A program made the position numbers and the translations under genes. From Nocardioides marinus (GTDB taxonomy: Bacteria > Actinomycetota > Actinomycetes > Propionibacteriales > Nocardioidaceae): a DNA stretch of 64,000 nt. The stretch covers positions 496,001 to 560,000 of the forward strand of contig NZ_JACBZI010000001.1 of the NCBI RefSeq assembly GCF_013408145.1, written 5' to 3'. The notes beneath the pieces are model-generated. The model saw nothing but the letters and a program-made list of their open reading frames with translations. It did no database searches and was not told the origin of the DNA. Below are positions 56,980 to 64,000 of the stretch, in pieces; position 1 is the first letter of the stretch; the number at the start of each line of letters is the position of its first letter.

Positions 56980-58560
56980 TCAGCGCAGGCGGCCCGCGGT
57001 GTGCAGCACGGTGTCCTCGAGCAGGACGACGCCGGGGGTGCGGCTGCCCATGCCGACGAAGGTGTCGCTGATCGGGCTGGCCAGCAGGAACAGCGACTGA
57101 CCCTCCGGCACCTCGACCCCGACGGCCGGCAGCTCGATGCGGACCTCCTCGCCGACCAGCGGGAGCGCGGCGCGGAAGGGCAGCACGTTGTTCTGCACGA
57201 GCACCGCGTCGGCCGGTGACGTGCCGATCGCCAGGCCGTAGAAGGCCCGGGCGTCCGCGCCCACGGTGGTGGCCAGGGCGGTCAGGTGCGAGCCGCCGGC
57301 CACGGTGAGCGGTCCCTCGGCGACCTCGTGGGCGAACGGCCCGCCCGCCGCCGCGGTCGAGGCGACCGTCCCGACGGGGAGGTCGAGACGCCGCGCCACG
57401 CTGCGGGTGCTCACGCACTGCGAGTCCGGGGTCGCGAGGTGGAGGCGGCCGTAGCCGCGCAACGTCTTCCTCCCACCCCTGAGCGCACGGTCGAGGAAGG
57501 CGAGGGTCAGGTCGGTGAAGTCGCCGCCGGAGAGCTTCTCCGCGCACGGGTCGGAGTCGACGGTGACACCGGCCGGCAGCACCGAGGGGAGCACGTGACC
57601 GCCGTTGTAGGCGGTGAAGATGCTGCGCTTGCGGGCCTTCTTCGTCAGCGCGACCTCCCAGTTGGTCAGCGCCTGCTCGAGCGGGAACAAGGTGTCGGTG
57701 GTGCCCTGGCCGAAGAGCACCGGGACGTCGATCCTCGCCCCCTGCCCGACCTGCCACTTCGGCCCGTTCTTCTCCATGAAGGCGACCATGTCCTCGGTGC
57801 CCGGCACCGAGCCGTCGGGCCAGGTGCCGGTGGCAGCGCCCTCGACCAGCGCCTTGTAGACGTTCCACGGCAGGGCGTCGCTGGGCAGCGACCCGGCCGA
57901 GAGCGCCAGCGCCCACTCGGTGCGCACCACGCCCTCGGGTGCGAGGCTCTCCTCGAGGTCGTGCCAGGTGATCTCCGGGACCAGCGCGTCGACGACCTGG
58001 CGGCCGGTCGCCCGGATCTCCTCGAAGGCCATCAGGAACTGGTACCCACCGCCGTACGAGCCGCCGATCGCACCCATGCGCGGGTCGCCCTTGCGGTCCT
58101 GCTGCACCCAGGGCAGGTCGGCGGCCATCGCCACCAGGGCCTGGACGTCGGCGCCCTCGAGATCGGGGTCCTCGACGTGCGCGTGCCCACCGGACTCGCC
58201 GAACCCGCGCTGGTCGAAGGAGAGCACGCCGTAGCCGCGGTCGGTGAAGCGCTGGGCCTGGTCGGCGTCGGTCCAGCGCGAGCCGCCCCACCCGTGGGAC
58301 TGCACGACCAGCGGCACCGGGCGCTTGCGGCTGGCGCCCGCCGGCGCGAAGAGCGTCCAGCAGATGTCCACCGGCGCGGTCTCGCCCGGCTCCGGGACGC
58401 TCTGCAGGCAGCCGTCGGTCACGGTGGCCCCGGCGGCACGGGCGGCCGCGGCCGGCGCGCTGCCGGCGGGGGCCAGGGACGTCAGGCCGAGCATGCTCAG
58501 GCCGACGGTGCTGCTCAGGGCGGCGGCCAGGACGGCCCGGCCGATGGGGGTGCGACGCAC
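56980..58560 (-). CDS. Secreted CocE/NonD-type alpha/beta hydrolase
   Basis: 526 residues. A signal peptide covers about 1-40 (AVLAAALSSTVGLSMLGLT). The X-Pro dipeptidyl-peptidase S15/CocE fold follows: VVQSHGWGGSRW (oxyanion), nucleophile Ser in GGSYGGGYQFL, the Asp/His-bearing FGQGTTDTLFP and YNGGHVLP. The C-terminal jelly-roll-like domain starts near residue 400. It is an ester or peptide hydrolase acting outside the cell; substrate unknown. Divergent from the adenine-type methyltransferase gene. Confidence 0.82.
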   Translation of the reverse strand: MRRTPIGRAVLAAALSSTVGLSMLGLTSLAPAGSAPAAAARAAGATVTDGCLQSVPEPGETAPVDICWTLFAPAGASRKRPVPLVVQSHGWGGSRWTDADQAQRFTDRGYGVLSFDQRGFGESGGHAHVEDPDLEGADVQALVAMAADLPWVQQDRKGDPRMGAIGGSYGGGYQFLMAFEEIRATGRQVVDALVPEITWHDLEESLAPEGVVRTEWALALSAGSLPSDALPWNVYKALVEGAATGTWPDGSVPGTEDMVAFMEKNGPKWQVGQGARIDVPVLFGQGTTDTLFPLEQALTNWEVALTKKARKRSIFTAYNGGHVLPSVLPAGVTVDSDPCAEKLSGGDFTDLTLAFLDRALRGGRKTLRGYGRLHLATPDSQCVSTRSVARRLDLPVGTVASTAAAGGPFAHEVAEGPLTVAGGSHLTALATTVGADARAFYGLAIGTSPADAVLVQNNVLPFRAALPLVGEEVRIELPAVGVEVPEGQSLFLLASPISDTFVGMGSRTPGVVLLEDTVLHTAGRLR

Positions 58561-58661
58561 GGTGCTGCTCCTCGACGTTCGGTTGCCGGGGACAACGAGC
58601 GACGGTCGTCACAGGTCACGCGCTCCCGCCGGTGCGGGGCCCGGCGGCGTACCGTCCTCGC

Positions 58662-59807
58662 GTGGGCACCTGGAACACCCTCGCCGTCGGCGACAACCTC
58701 GCGGTGCTCGCCGACCTCGCGGCGGAGGGTGCGCGCTTCGACCTGGCCTACCTCGACCCGCCCTACAACACCGGCAGCGCGCTGACCTACCGCGACCGCA
58801 CGCCCTCGCACGAGGAGTGGGTCGCGGTGCTGCGTCCGCGGCTCGAGGCGGTGCGGGCCCTGCTCGTGGACAGCGGCGCGGTCCTGGTCAGCATCGACGA
58901 CCACGAGGTCGCCCGGCTGCGGCTGCTGCTGGACGAGGTGCTGGGCGAGGAGCAGTTCCTCGCCCAGGTGGTGGTCAACCTCAACCCCAAGGGCCGCCAG
59001 CTCGGGCCGGGGTTCGCCACCAGCCACGAGTACCTCCTGGTGTACGCCGTCGACCGGGCGGCGTGCGCGCTCGACGCCTCCACGCCCGACACGGTCGACC
59101 CGGCCGACTTCCCACTCCTGGACGAGGCGACCGGTCGGCGCTACCGGCTGCTGCCGCTGCGCAACACCAACAAGAAGTTCAACCCCAGCACCGCGCGGAC
59201 GCTGCACTACCCGCTGTGGGGCGACCCGGCCAGCGGGCGGGTCGCGACGTCGCCCTTCGACGGCGGCCAGGAGATCGAGCCGGTCTTCGGCGACGGCAGC
59301 CCCGCGGTGTGGCGGTGGAGCGCGCCGCGCGTGGACGAGCGGCCCGACGACCTGGTGTGCCGGGTGGTGAAGGGACGCGGCGGCGACCGGGTCGACGTCT
59401 ACCAGCGCGACTGGCTGCACGACGGTCGCCGCAAGAAGCTGCGCACCGTGTGGCTGGCCGAGGAGGTCGGCTCCACCGACACCGCCGTCGCCGAGCTCAA
59501 GGCGCTGGTGGGGCCGGTCTTCGCCTCGCCCAAGCCGACGGGGCTGCTGCGCCGCATCCTCGGCACCTACCCCGACGACGTCCGCGTGCTCGACCCCTTC
59601 GCCGGCAGCGGCACGACCGGCCACGCGGTCGCGATGCTCAACGCCGAGGACGGCGGGCGACGCACCTGCTTCTCGATCAACCACGCCGAGCCGGTGCCCG
59701 CCGGCTCGCCCGCGGCCGCGGCCGGTCTCGCCACGGTCGCCGACATCACCCGCGCGCGCCTCACCGCCGTGGCCGAGGCGTACGGCGGTGGGCTGGCCCT
59801 GCGCTGA
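58662..59807 (+). CDS. DNA adenine/cytosine-N4 methyltransferase, beta class, orphan
   Basis: 381 residues from the GTG at 58662. Motif IV YLDPPYNTG at about residues 36-44 precedes motif I LDPFAGSGTTGHAV near the C-terminus, the beta-class order of type III Mod and CcrM-like enzymes. A middle region (about 100-280) contains LNPKGRQLGPGFATSHEYLLVY and LRNTNKKFNPSTARTLHYPLW, typical of Mod proteins. No restriction (Res) gene or other nuclease gene is beside it, so it is an orphan that may be regulatory or the remnant of a type III system. Target site unknown. Confidence 0.88.
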   Translation: MGTWNTLAVGDNLAVLADLAAEGARFDLAYLDPPYNTGSALTYRDRTPSHEEWVAVLRPRLEAVRALLVDSGAVLVSIDDHEVARLRLLLDEVLGEEQFLAQVVVNLNPKGRQLGPGFATSHEYLLVYAVDRAACALDASTPDTVDPADFPLLDEATGRRYRLLPLRNTNKKFNPSTARTLHYPLWGDPASGRVATSPFDGGQEIEPVFGDGSPAVWRWSAPRVDERPDDLVCRVVKGRGGDRVDVYQRDWLHDGRRKKLRTVWLAEEVGSTDTAVAELKALVGPVFASPKPTGLLRRILGTYPDDVRVLDPFAGSGTTGHAVAMLNAEDGGRRTCFSINHAEPVPAGSPAAAAGLATVADITRARLTAVAEAYGGGLALR

Positions 59808-59843
59808 GCCCGGCTGGCCAGCAGGCTGCTGCTCGGGGTCGGC

Positions 59844-61247
59844 TCAGCCGACGCCGACCGCCTTCTCGAGGTTGGCGACCTCGTCGTCGAGGTGGGTCAG
59901 CAGCCGCTGCAGGTGGGGGACCGTGCGGCGGCAGCCGGTGAGTCCGAAGCCCATCTGCCCGTCGTAGGAGGTGCAGGTGATGTTCAGCGCCATCCCGTTG
60001 ATGGGGATGGACAGCGGGTAGGTCCCGGTGAGCTTGGCGCCGTTCCAGTAGTGGGTGGTCCGCGGCCCGGGGACGTTGCTGATGATGAGGTTGTACGGCG
60101 GTCGCACGATGCCCTGCATCCGCAGCAGCGGCGCGAGGATCGCCGGCGCCTGGCCCAGCGCGCTCATGGCGAGGATCTGGGTCTGGGTCATCGAGGACAG
60201 CGCCTCCTTGCCGTCGCGCATCGAGAGGTGGATGCGGTCCAGCCGCTCGGCGGGGTCACCGAGGTCCGTGGCCAGCTGCACCATCACCGACCCGATGGCG
60301 TTGCCGCCCTCGGCGGAGGCGACCTGCGACTGCTTGGCGTTGAGCCCCACCGGCACCATCGCGACCATCGGGTCGTCGGGCAGCGCGCCGAGCTCGAGGA
60401 GGTAGGTGCGCATCGCGCCCGCGCACATCGCCAGCACCACGTCGTTGATGGTGGTGCCCGAGGCCTTGGCGATCGCCTTGAGCCGCTCGATCGGCCAGTC
60501 GTCGGCCGCGAAGCGCCGGGCGCCGGAGATCGACTGGTTGAAGATCGTGCGCGGCGCGTAGAAGGAGACCGCCGAGGTCTGGTTGCGCACGCCCTTGGAG
60601 AGGGTGCGCACCAGGGCACCGGGCATGCCGGCCGCCTCGGAGGCCACGCCCAGCGCCGTACGCAGGGCGGCGACCGGAACCTCGGGCAGGGACGACGCCG
60701 CGGGGTCGACCGGCTTGCGCTGCGGTCGCGAGTGCAGGGCCCACGGGGCGAGCATGCCGCGCTCCTCGGCGTCGGTGCTGAGGACGCTCTGCATCAGCCG
60801 CATCGCCGAGACGCCGTCGACCAGGGCGTGGTGGATCTTGGTGTACATCGCGACCTTGCCGTCGGCCAGGCCCTCGATGACGTGCGCCTCCCACAGGGGG
60901 CGCTCCCACGCCAGCCGGGTGGAGTGCAGTCGCGAGCAGAGCTCGAAGAGCTCGCGGTAGCGGCCGGGTGCGGGCAGCGCGCTGTGCCGGACGTGGTGCT
61001 CCATGTCGAACTGCTCGTCGGGGCGCCAGACCAGCTGGGCGCCGGTCTTGACCGAGCGGTGCGGGTGCTTGAGGAAGAGCGGGGCCACCTCGTCGGTGCC
61101 GCGCATCGACTCGTACATCTCGCGGATGTAGTCGGGCCCGGCCCCCTCGGGCTTCTCGAACAGCTGCAGCCCACCGACGTGCATCGGCATCGAGCGGTTC
61201 TCCGTGAGGAGGAACGCTGCGGAGGGAGGATCGATGACGGAGACCAC
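59844..61247 (-). CDS. Wax ester synthase/diacylglycerol acyltransferase (WS/DGAT)
   Basis: 467 residues from a GTG at 61247 with AAAGG upstream. The catalytic HHxxxDG motif is HHALVDG, the conserved early region reads PPSAAFLLTENRSMPMHVGGLQLF, and later conserved parts are GTTINDVVLAMCAGAMR and NLIISNVPGP. These enzymes make triacylglycerol or wax ester storage lipids at the membrane. The 276 bases upstream to the next gene show no further feature. A small palindrome (59838-59852) spans its stop and that of the convergent methyltransferase gene. Confidence 0.93.
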   Translation of the reverse strand: MVSVIDPPSAAFLLTENRSMPMHVGGLQLFEKPEGAGPDYIREMYESMRGTDEVAPLFLKHPHRSVKTGAQLVWRPDEQFDMEHHVRHSALPAPGRYRELFELCSRLHSTRLAWERPLWEAHVIEGLADGKVAMYTKIHHALVDGVSAMRLMQSVLSTDAEERGMLAPWALHSRPQRKPVDPAASSLPEVPVAALRTALGVASEAAGMPGALVRTLSKGVRNQTSAVSFYAPRTIFNQSISGARRFAADDWPIERLKAIAKASGTTINDVVLAMCAGAMRTYLLELGALPDDPMVAMVPVGLNAKQSQVASAEGGNAIGSVMVQLATDLGDPAERLDRIHLSMRDGKEALSSMTQTQILAMSALGQAPAILAPLLRMQGIVRPPYNLIISNVPGPRTTHYWNGAKLTGTYPLSIPINGMALNITCTSYDGQMGFGLTGCRRTVPHLQRLLTHLDDEVANLEKAVGVG

Positions 61248-61523
61248 GAGGGAGCCTTTCGCTGCTGCTGGATCTAGCGGGTCCGTGCCCGCTGAGGCCG
61301 TCAGGTGATCCTGTCGTGCGCGTGATGCACGCCACAAGGCCCGACGGGGAGGAAAACGCCCCACCCTCTCGGAGGTGACGCGCGGCCCGCCGGGTGTCCA
61401 CAGGCCGGACCCGGCCACTGCTCCTCCCCAGCACCCGAGCAGACCGGCCCGGCGCGGCAGGAACGTCCCTAGGTTCGACCCGTCCGCGCCGGAGCCGCCG
61501 GCGCCGCCTCTCGGGAGACACCG

Positions 61524-61877
61524 ATGCCCCTGCCCAGCCCCACCTCCGTCGACCACCCGCTCGCCCGGCTGCTCGTCGTGCTCGCCGCGACGCTCGTCGC
61601 CCTCTTGGTCACCGCCGCGTCCGTCGGTGCCGCGCCGGATGCGAAGGCACCGGCGCCCGACACCATCGTCAAGGTCACCGGCAACGCCGCCGAGGGCTTC
61701 GGGATCGAGCACTACGACGGCAGCTCGACCTTCCCGCCGACCCACTCCGAGGCCCTGGCCGAGTGCCAGGAGTACTCCGCCAAGGTCGGCCGCGTCCGGT
61801 GTCGGGTCGAGGTCAAGACCTGGTACCGCGACCTGGTCGCCACCAAGCGCGCGCTGAAGTACGCGCACCGCTCCTGA
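61524..61877 (+). CDS. Small secreted protein, unknown function
   Basis: 117 residues with GGGAG upstream of the ATG. A signal peptide covers about 1-37 (LARLLVVLAATLVALLVTAASVGA, cleavage near GAAP). The mature part of about 80 residues has two cysteines (ECQEY, RVRCRVEV) that could form a disulphide and ends in a basic tail (KRALKYAHRS). No family recognised. Confidence 0.65.
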   Translation: MPLPSPTSVDHPLARLLVVLAATLVALLVTAASVGAAPDAKAPAPDTIVKVTGNAAEGFGIEHYDGSSTFPPTHSEALAECQEYSAKVGRVRCRVEVKTWYRDLVATKRALKYAHRS

Positions 61878-61938
61878 CCCGCCGCTCCTGACCCGGTGGG
61901 GCGACCCCGGGGGCGTACGACGCTGGCAGGATCGACGC

Positions 61939-63063
61939 GTGGACCTCGCCTCGCTCGACCGGCTGCGGTCCCGGCGTCTGTCCCGGGGCCTGACCGTCGG
62001 CCGCCGCTCCTACCGCGCCCGGGTGGCCCGCTTCCGCGCCAAGCGGTGGCAGGTCGCCCAGTGCGCGGTGGCTGCCGCGGTCGCCTGGCTGGTGGCCCGG
62101 CACGCGCTGGGGCACGAGGTGCCGGTCTTCGCGCCGATCGCGGCGGTGCTGGCGCTCGGCACGTCCTACGGGCAGCGGCTGCGACGCGTCGCGGAGATCA
62201 CCGTCGGGGTGGCGATCGGGGTCCTGCTGGCCGACCTGCTGGTGGCGCTGCTCGGCACCGGCGCCTGGCAGCTCGGGCTGATCGTCGCGCTGGCGATGAC
62301 GGTCGGGATCCTGCTCGACGGCGGGACGATGCTGGTCAACCAGGCGGCGATCCAGTCGATCTTCGTCGTCGCGCTGCTGCCGGGCACCGGTGGCTCGCTG
62401 ACCCGGTGGACCGACGCGCTGGTCGGCGGAGCCGTGGCGCTGGTCGCGGCCACGATCGTGCCGGCGGCCGCGCTGCGGCGCCCGCGGGAGCAGGCCTCGG
62501 TGGTGCTGCGCAAGCAGGCGCGGCTGCTGCGTGGGGTCGCCCAGGTGCTGCGTGAGGGCGATGCCGACCTCGGGGCCGAGCTGCTGGCCGAGGCCCGGTC
62601 CACCGAGCCGCTGATCCGCGAGCTCGAGGACGCCGCGGCCGAGGGGATGGCGGTGGTCACCTCCTCGCCGTTCCGCGTACGCCACAAGCCCACGGTGCGC
62701 CGGATGAGCGACCTGGTGGTCCCGCTGGACCGGTCGATGCGCTCGTGCCGGGTGCTGGTGCGCCAGGCCGCGGTCGCGGCGCACCGGCGTCGACCGGTGC
62801 CGCCGGCGTACGCCGCGCTGGCCGAGGACCTCGCGTTCGCGGTCGAGGTGATGGTCGCCGAGCTCGCCGAGGAGCGGATGCCGGTCGCTGCGCGACCGGC
62901 CCTGCTCACGGTGGGCAAGGGCACCGGGGAGGTGGTCCGCAGCGACGAGATGACCGCCGACATGGTGCTCGGCCTGCTGCGGGCCGTGGTGGCGGACCTG
63001 CTGATGATCACCGGCATGGACGCCATGCAGGCCTCCGACGCGTTGCCGCCGCCGCCGCGCTGA
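61939..63063 (+). CDS. FUSC-family membrane protein (aromatic acid exporter-like)
   Basis: 374 residues from the GTG at 61939. A basic N-terminus is followed by five or six membrane segments (residues about 40-185; VFAPIAAVLALGTSYGQRLRRVAEITVGVAIGV is the FUSC signature) and a long cytoplasmic helical domain with LRKQARLLRGVAQVL. The family includes AaeB-type efflux proteins. Substrate unknown. Ends 17 bases before the convergent ligase gene. Confidence 0.8.
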   Translation: MDLASLDRLRSRRLSRGLTVGRRSYRARVARFRAKRWQVAQCAVAAAVAWLVARHALGHEVPVFAPIAAVLALGTSYGQRLRRVAEITVGVAIGVLLADLLVALLGTGAWQLGLIVALAMTVGILLDGGTMLVNQAAIQSIFVVALLPGTGGSLTRWTDALVGGAVALVAATIVPAAALRRPREQASVVLRKQARLLRGVAQVLREGDADLGAELLAEARSTEPLIRELEDAAAEGMAVVTSSPFRVRHKPTVRRMSDLVVPLDRSMRSCRVLVRQAAVAAHRRRPVPPAYAALAEDLAFAVEVMVAELAEERMPVAARPALLTVGKGTGEVVRSDEMTADMVLGLLRAVVADLLMITGMDAMQASDALPPPPR

Positions 63064-63079
63064 GCGCGGGGCGCTCGGC

Positions 63080-64000
63080 TCACAGCGAGTCGCGGAGCTC
63101 GCGGACGACGGAGTCGACGACGGCGACGAGGTCACCACCGGTGGTGGCGGCGACCGCCCGCTGGCGCTGGTAGGAGGCGCCGCGCTGGACGATGTCGTGC
63201 ACCGAGGCCAGCTCGTCGGTGCAGCCCAGGCGCTCGGCGACCGGCGCGAGGCGCTCCAGCAGGTCGGCCAGGTCGTCGGTGACCAGGCGCTCGGTGGAGT
63301 CGGCGTCGAGGATGACGATGGCGTCGAGGCCGTAGCGGGCGGCGCGCCACTTGTTCTCCTGCACGTGCCACGGCGGCAGCACCGGCAGCCGCTCACCCCG
63401 GGCGACCCGCTCGTCGAGGTCGACGACCAGGCAGTGGCACAGCGCCGTGAGCGCCGCCAGCTCGGGGATCGTGGAGACGCCGTCGCACACGCGGTTCTCC
63501 AGCGTGCCCAGGTGCGGGGCCGGCCGCAGGTCCCAGCGGATCTCGCCCAGCTCGTCGATGACACCGGTGGTGAGCTGGTCGGTCACGAAGGACTCGTACT
63601 CCGCCCAGGTGTCGAAGCAGAACGGCAGCCCGGCGGTCGGCAGCTGCTGGAACATCAGTGCCCGGTTCGAGGCGTAGCCGGTGTCCAGGCCGGCCCAGAT
63701 CGGCGAGGAGGCCGAGAGTGCCTGCAGGTGGGGGAAGTAGGTCAGCAGCGCGGAGAGCACCGGCATCACCCGGCTGCGCTCGGGCAGACCCACGTGGACG
63801 TGCACGCCCCAGATGAGCATCTGGCGGCCCCACCACTGGGTGCGGTTGATGAGCTCGGCGTACCGATGCCCCTCGGTCAGCTCCTGGGTGGTCCACGACG
63901 CGAAGGGGTGGGTGCCGGCGCCGTAGAGGTCCAGGTCGAGCTCGTCCGCGGCGGGCACCACCACCTCCAGGGTGGAGCGCAGGTCGGTCATCGCCTCGTC
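63080..64000 (-). CDS. Glutamate-cysteine ligase family 2 (YbdK/EgtA-like), 3' part
   Basis: The frame is open at the right edge, so the N-terminal part with the usual GVEEE motif is missing; 306 codons are visible. GCS2 features: GAGTHPFASW, WGVHVHVGLP, YFPHLQALSASSPIWAGLDTGYASNRA, IRWDLRPAPHLGTLENRVCDG, and ENKWRAARYGLDA. It should form gamma-glutamylcysteine or a related gamma-glutamyl amide. In actinobacteria such genes may serve ergothioneine synthesis, but no egt genes are in view. Confidence 0.9.
   Translation of the reverse strand, partial: DEAMTDLRSTLEVVVPAADELDLDLYGAGTHPFASWTTQELTEGHRYAELINRTQWWGRQMLIWGVHVHVGLPERSRVMPVLSALLTYFPHLQALSASSPIWAGLDTGYASNRALMFQQLPTAGLPFCFDTWAEYESFVTDQLTTGVIDELGEIRWDLRPAPHLGTLENRVCDGVSTIPELAALTALCHCLVVDLDERVARGERLPVLPPWHVQENKWRAARYGLDAIVILDADSTERLVTDDLADLLERLAPVAERLGCTDELASVHDIVQRGASYQRQRAVAATTGGDLVAVVDSVVRELRDSL

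Noticed and set aside
1..64000. CRISPR arrays, rRNA, tRNA and prophage genes
   Set aside because: I looked for regularly spaced direct repeats, cas-like proteins, cloverleaf sequences and phage structural proteins and saw none.

Overview
The window is a very GC-rich chromosomal segment of an actinobacterium. A Nocardioides-like member of the Propionibacteriales is the best guess. The grounds are NrdR with a class II NrdJ reductase, an actinobacterial LexA/LysM SOS pair with SOS boxes of the TCGAAC-N4-GTTCGA type, a divergent GlgM/GlgC pair, TY-Chap-like and DUF4234 proteins, many GTG starts, and a roughly 50-bp palindromic repeat family of a kind I associate with Nocardioides. No rRNA, tRNA, CRISPR array, integrase or transposase gene was recognised. 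Genes at both window edges (hflX on the left, a glutamate-cysteine ligase family gene on the right) are cut. Only one gene-free stretch exceeds 300 bases, the nrdR upstream region (14588-14972).

Left part (1-18.6 kb): housekeeping and stress genes. These are hflX, a secreted SGNH hydrolase and a DinG-type helicase, followed by a reverse-strand phosphate-scavenging group (phoD, a type I phosphodiesterase, a second phoD) with PHO-box-like repeats ahead of each transcription unit. Then comes an SOS locus: lexA, a divergent SDR gene, and a LysM cell-division-suppressor gene under three clustered LexA boxes. A GAF/anti-sigma-type kinase, a bile-acid-family symporter and a lipoprotein lead to nrdR-nrdJ. 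This last pair has a good promoter followed by two NrdR boxes exactly 31 bp apart.

Centre (18.6-30.5 kb): an accessory island of visibly lower GC, bracketed by hairpin terminators. It carries a PD-(D/E)XK-like protein, a Vsr nuclease, a MORC/MutL-like GHKL ATPase, and a C5-cytosine methyltransferase fused to a MutY/Nth-like iron-sulphur module. Divergent from these is a translationally coupled five-gene operon: Z1 helicase-like ATPase, DUF4420-type PD-(D/E)XK nuclease, a second GHKL ATPase and two proteins of unknown function. This is the most interesting system in the window. It looks like a multi-component methylation-linked defence system related to those described for prokaryotic MORC/MutL homologues. 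The fusion methyltransferase, with Asn in place of the glycosylase catalytic Asp, is the part most likely to be undescribed.

Right part (30.6-64 kb): a giant secreted PKD/beta-propeller protein; an RsbQ/RsbP-like hydrolase and PP2C phosphatase pair; a TY-Chap-like protein; a small type-VII-like gene pair; RNA methylation, redox and regulatory genes; a SprT metalloprotease; a Tat-exported DUF1501/DUF1800 pair; glycogen genes glgM/glgC with a Mug-type glycosylase; two secreted enzymes; an orphan adenine-type DNA methyltransferase; a WS/DGAT acyltransferase; a FUSC transporter; and the 3' part of a glutamate-cysteine ligase. Several convergent gene pairs are separated by long, near-perfect palindromes.
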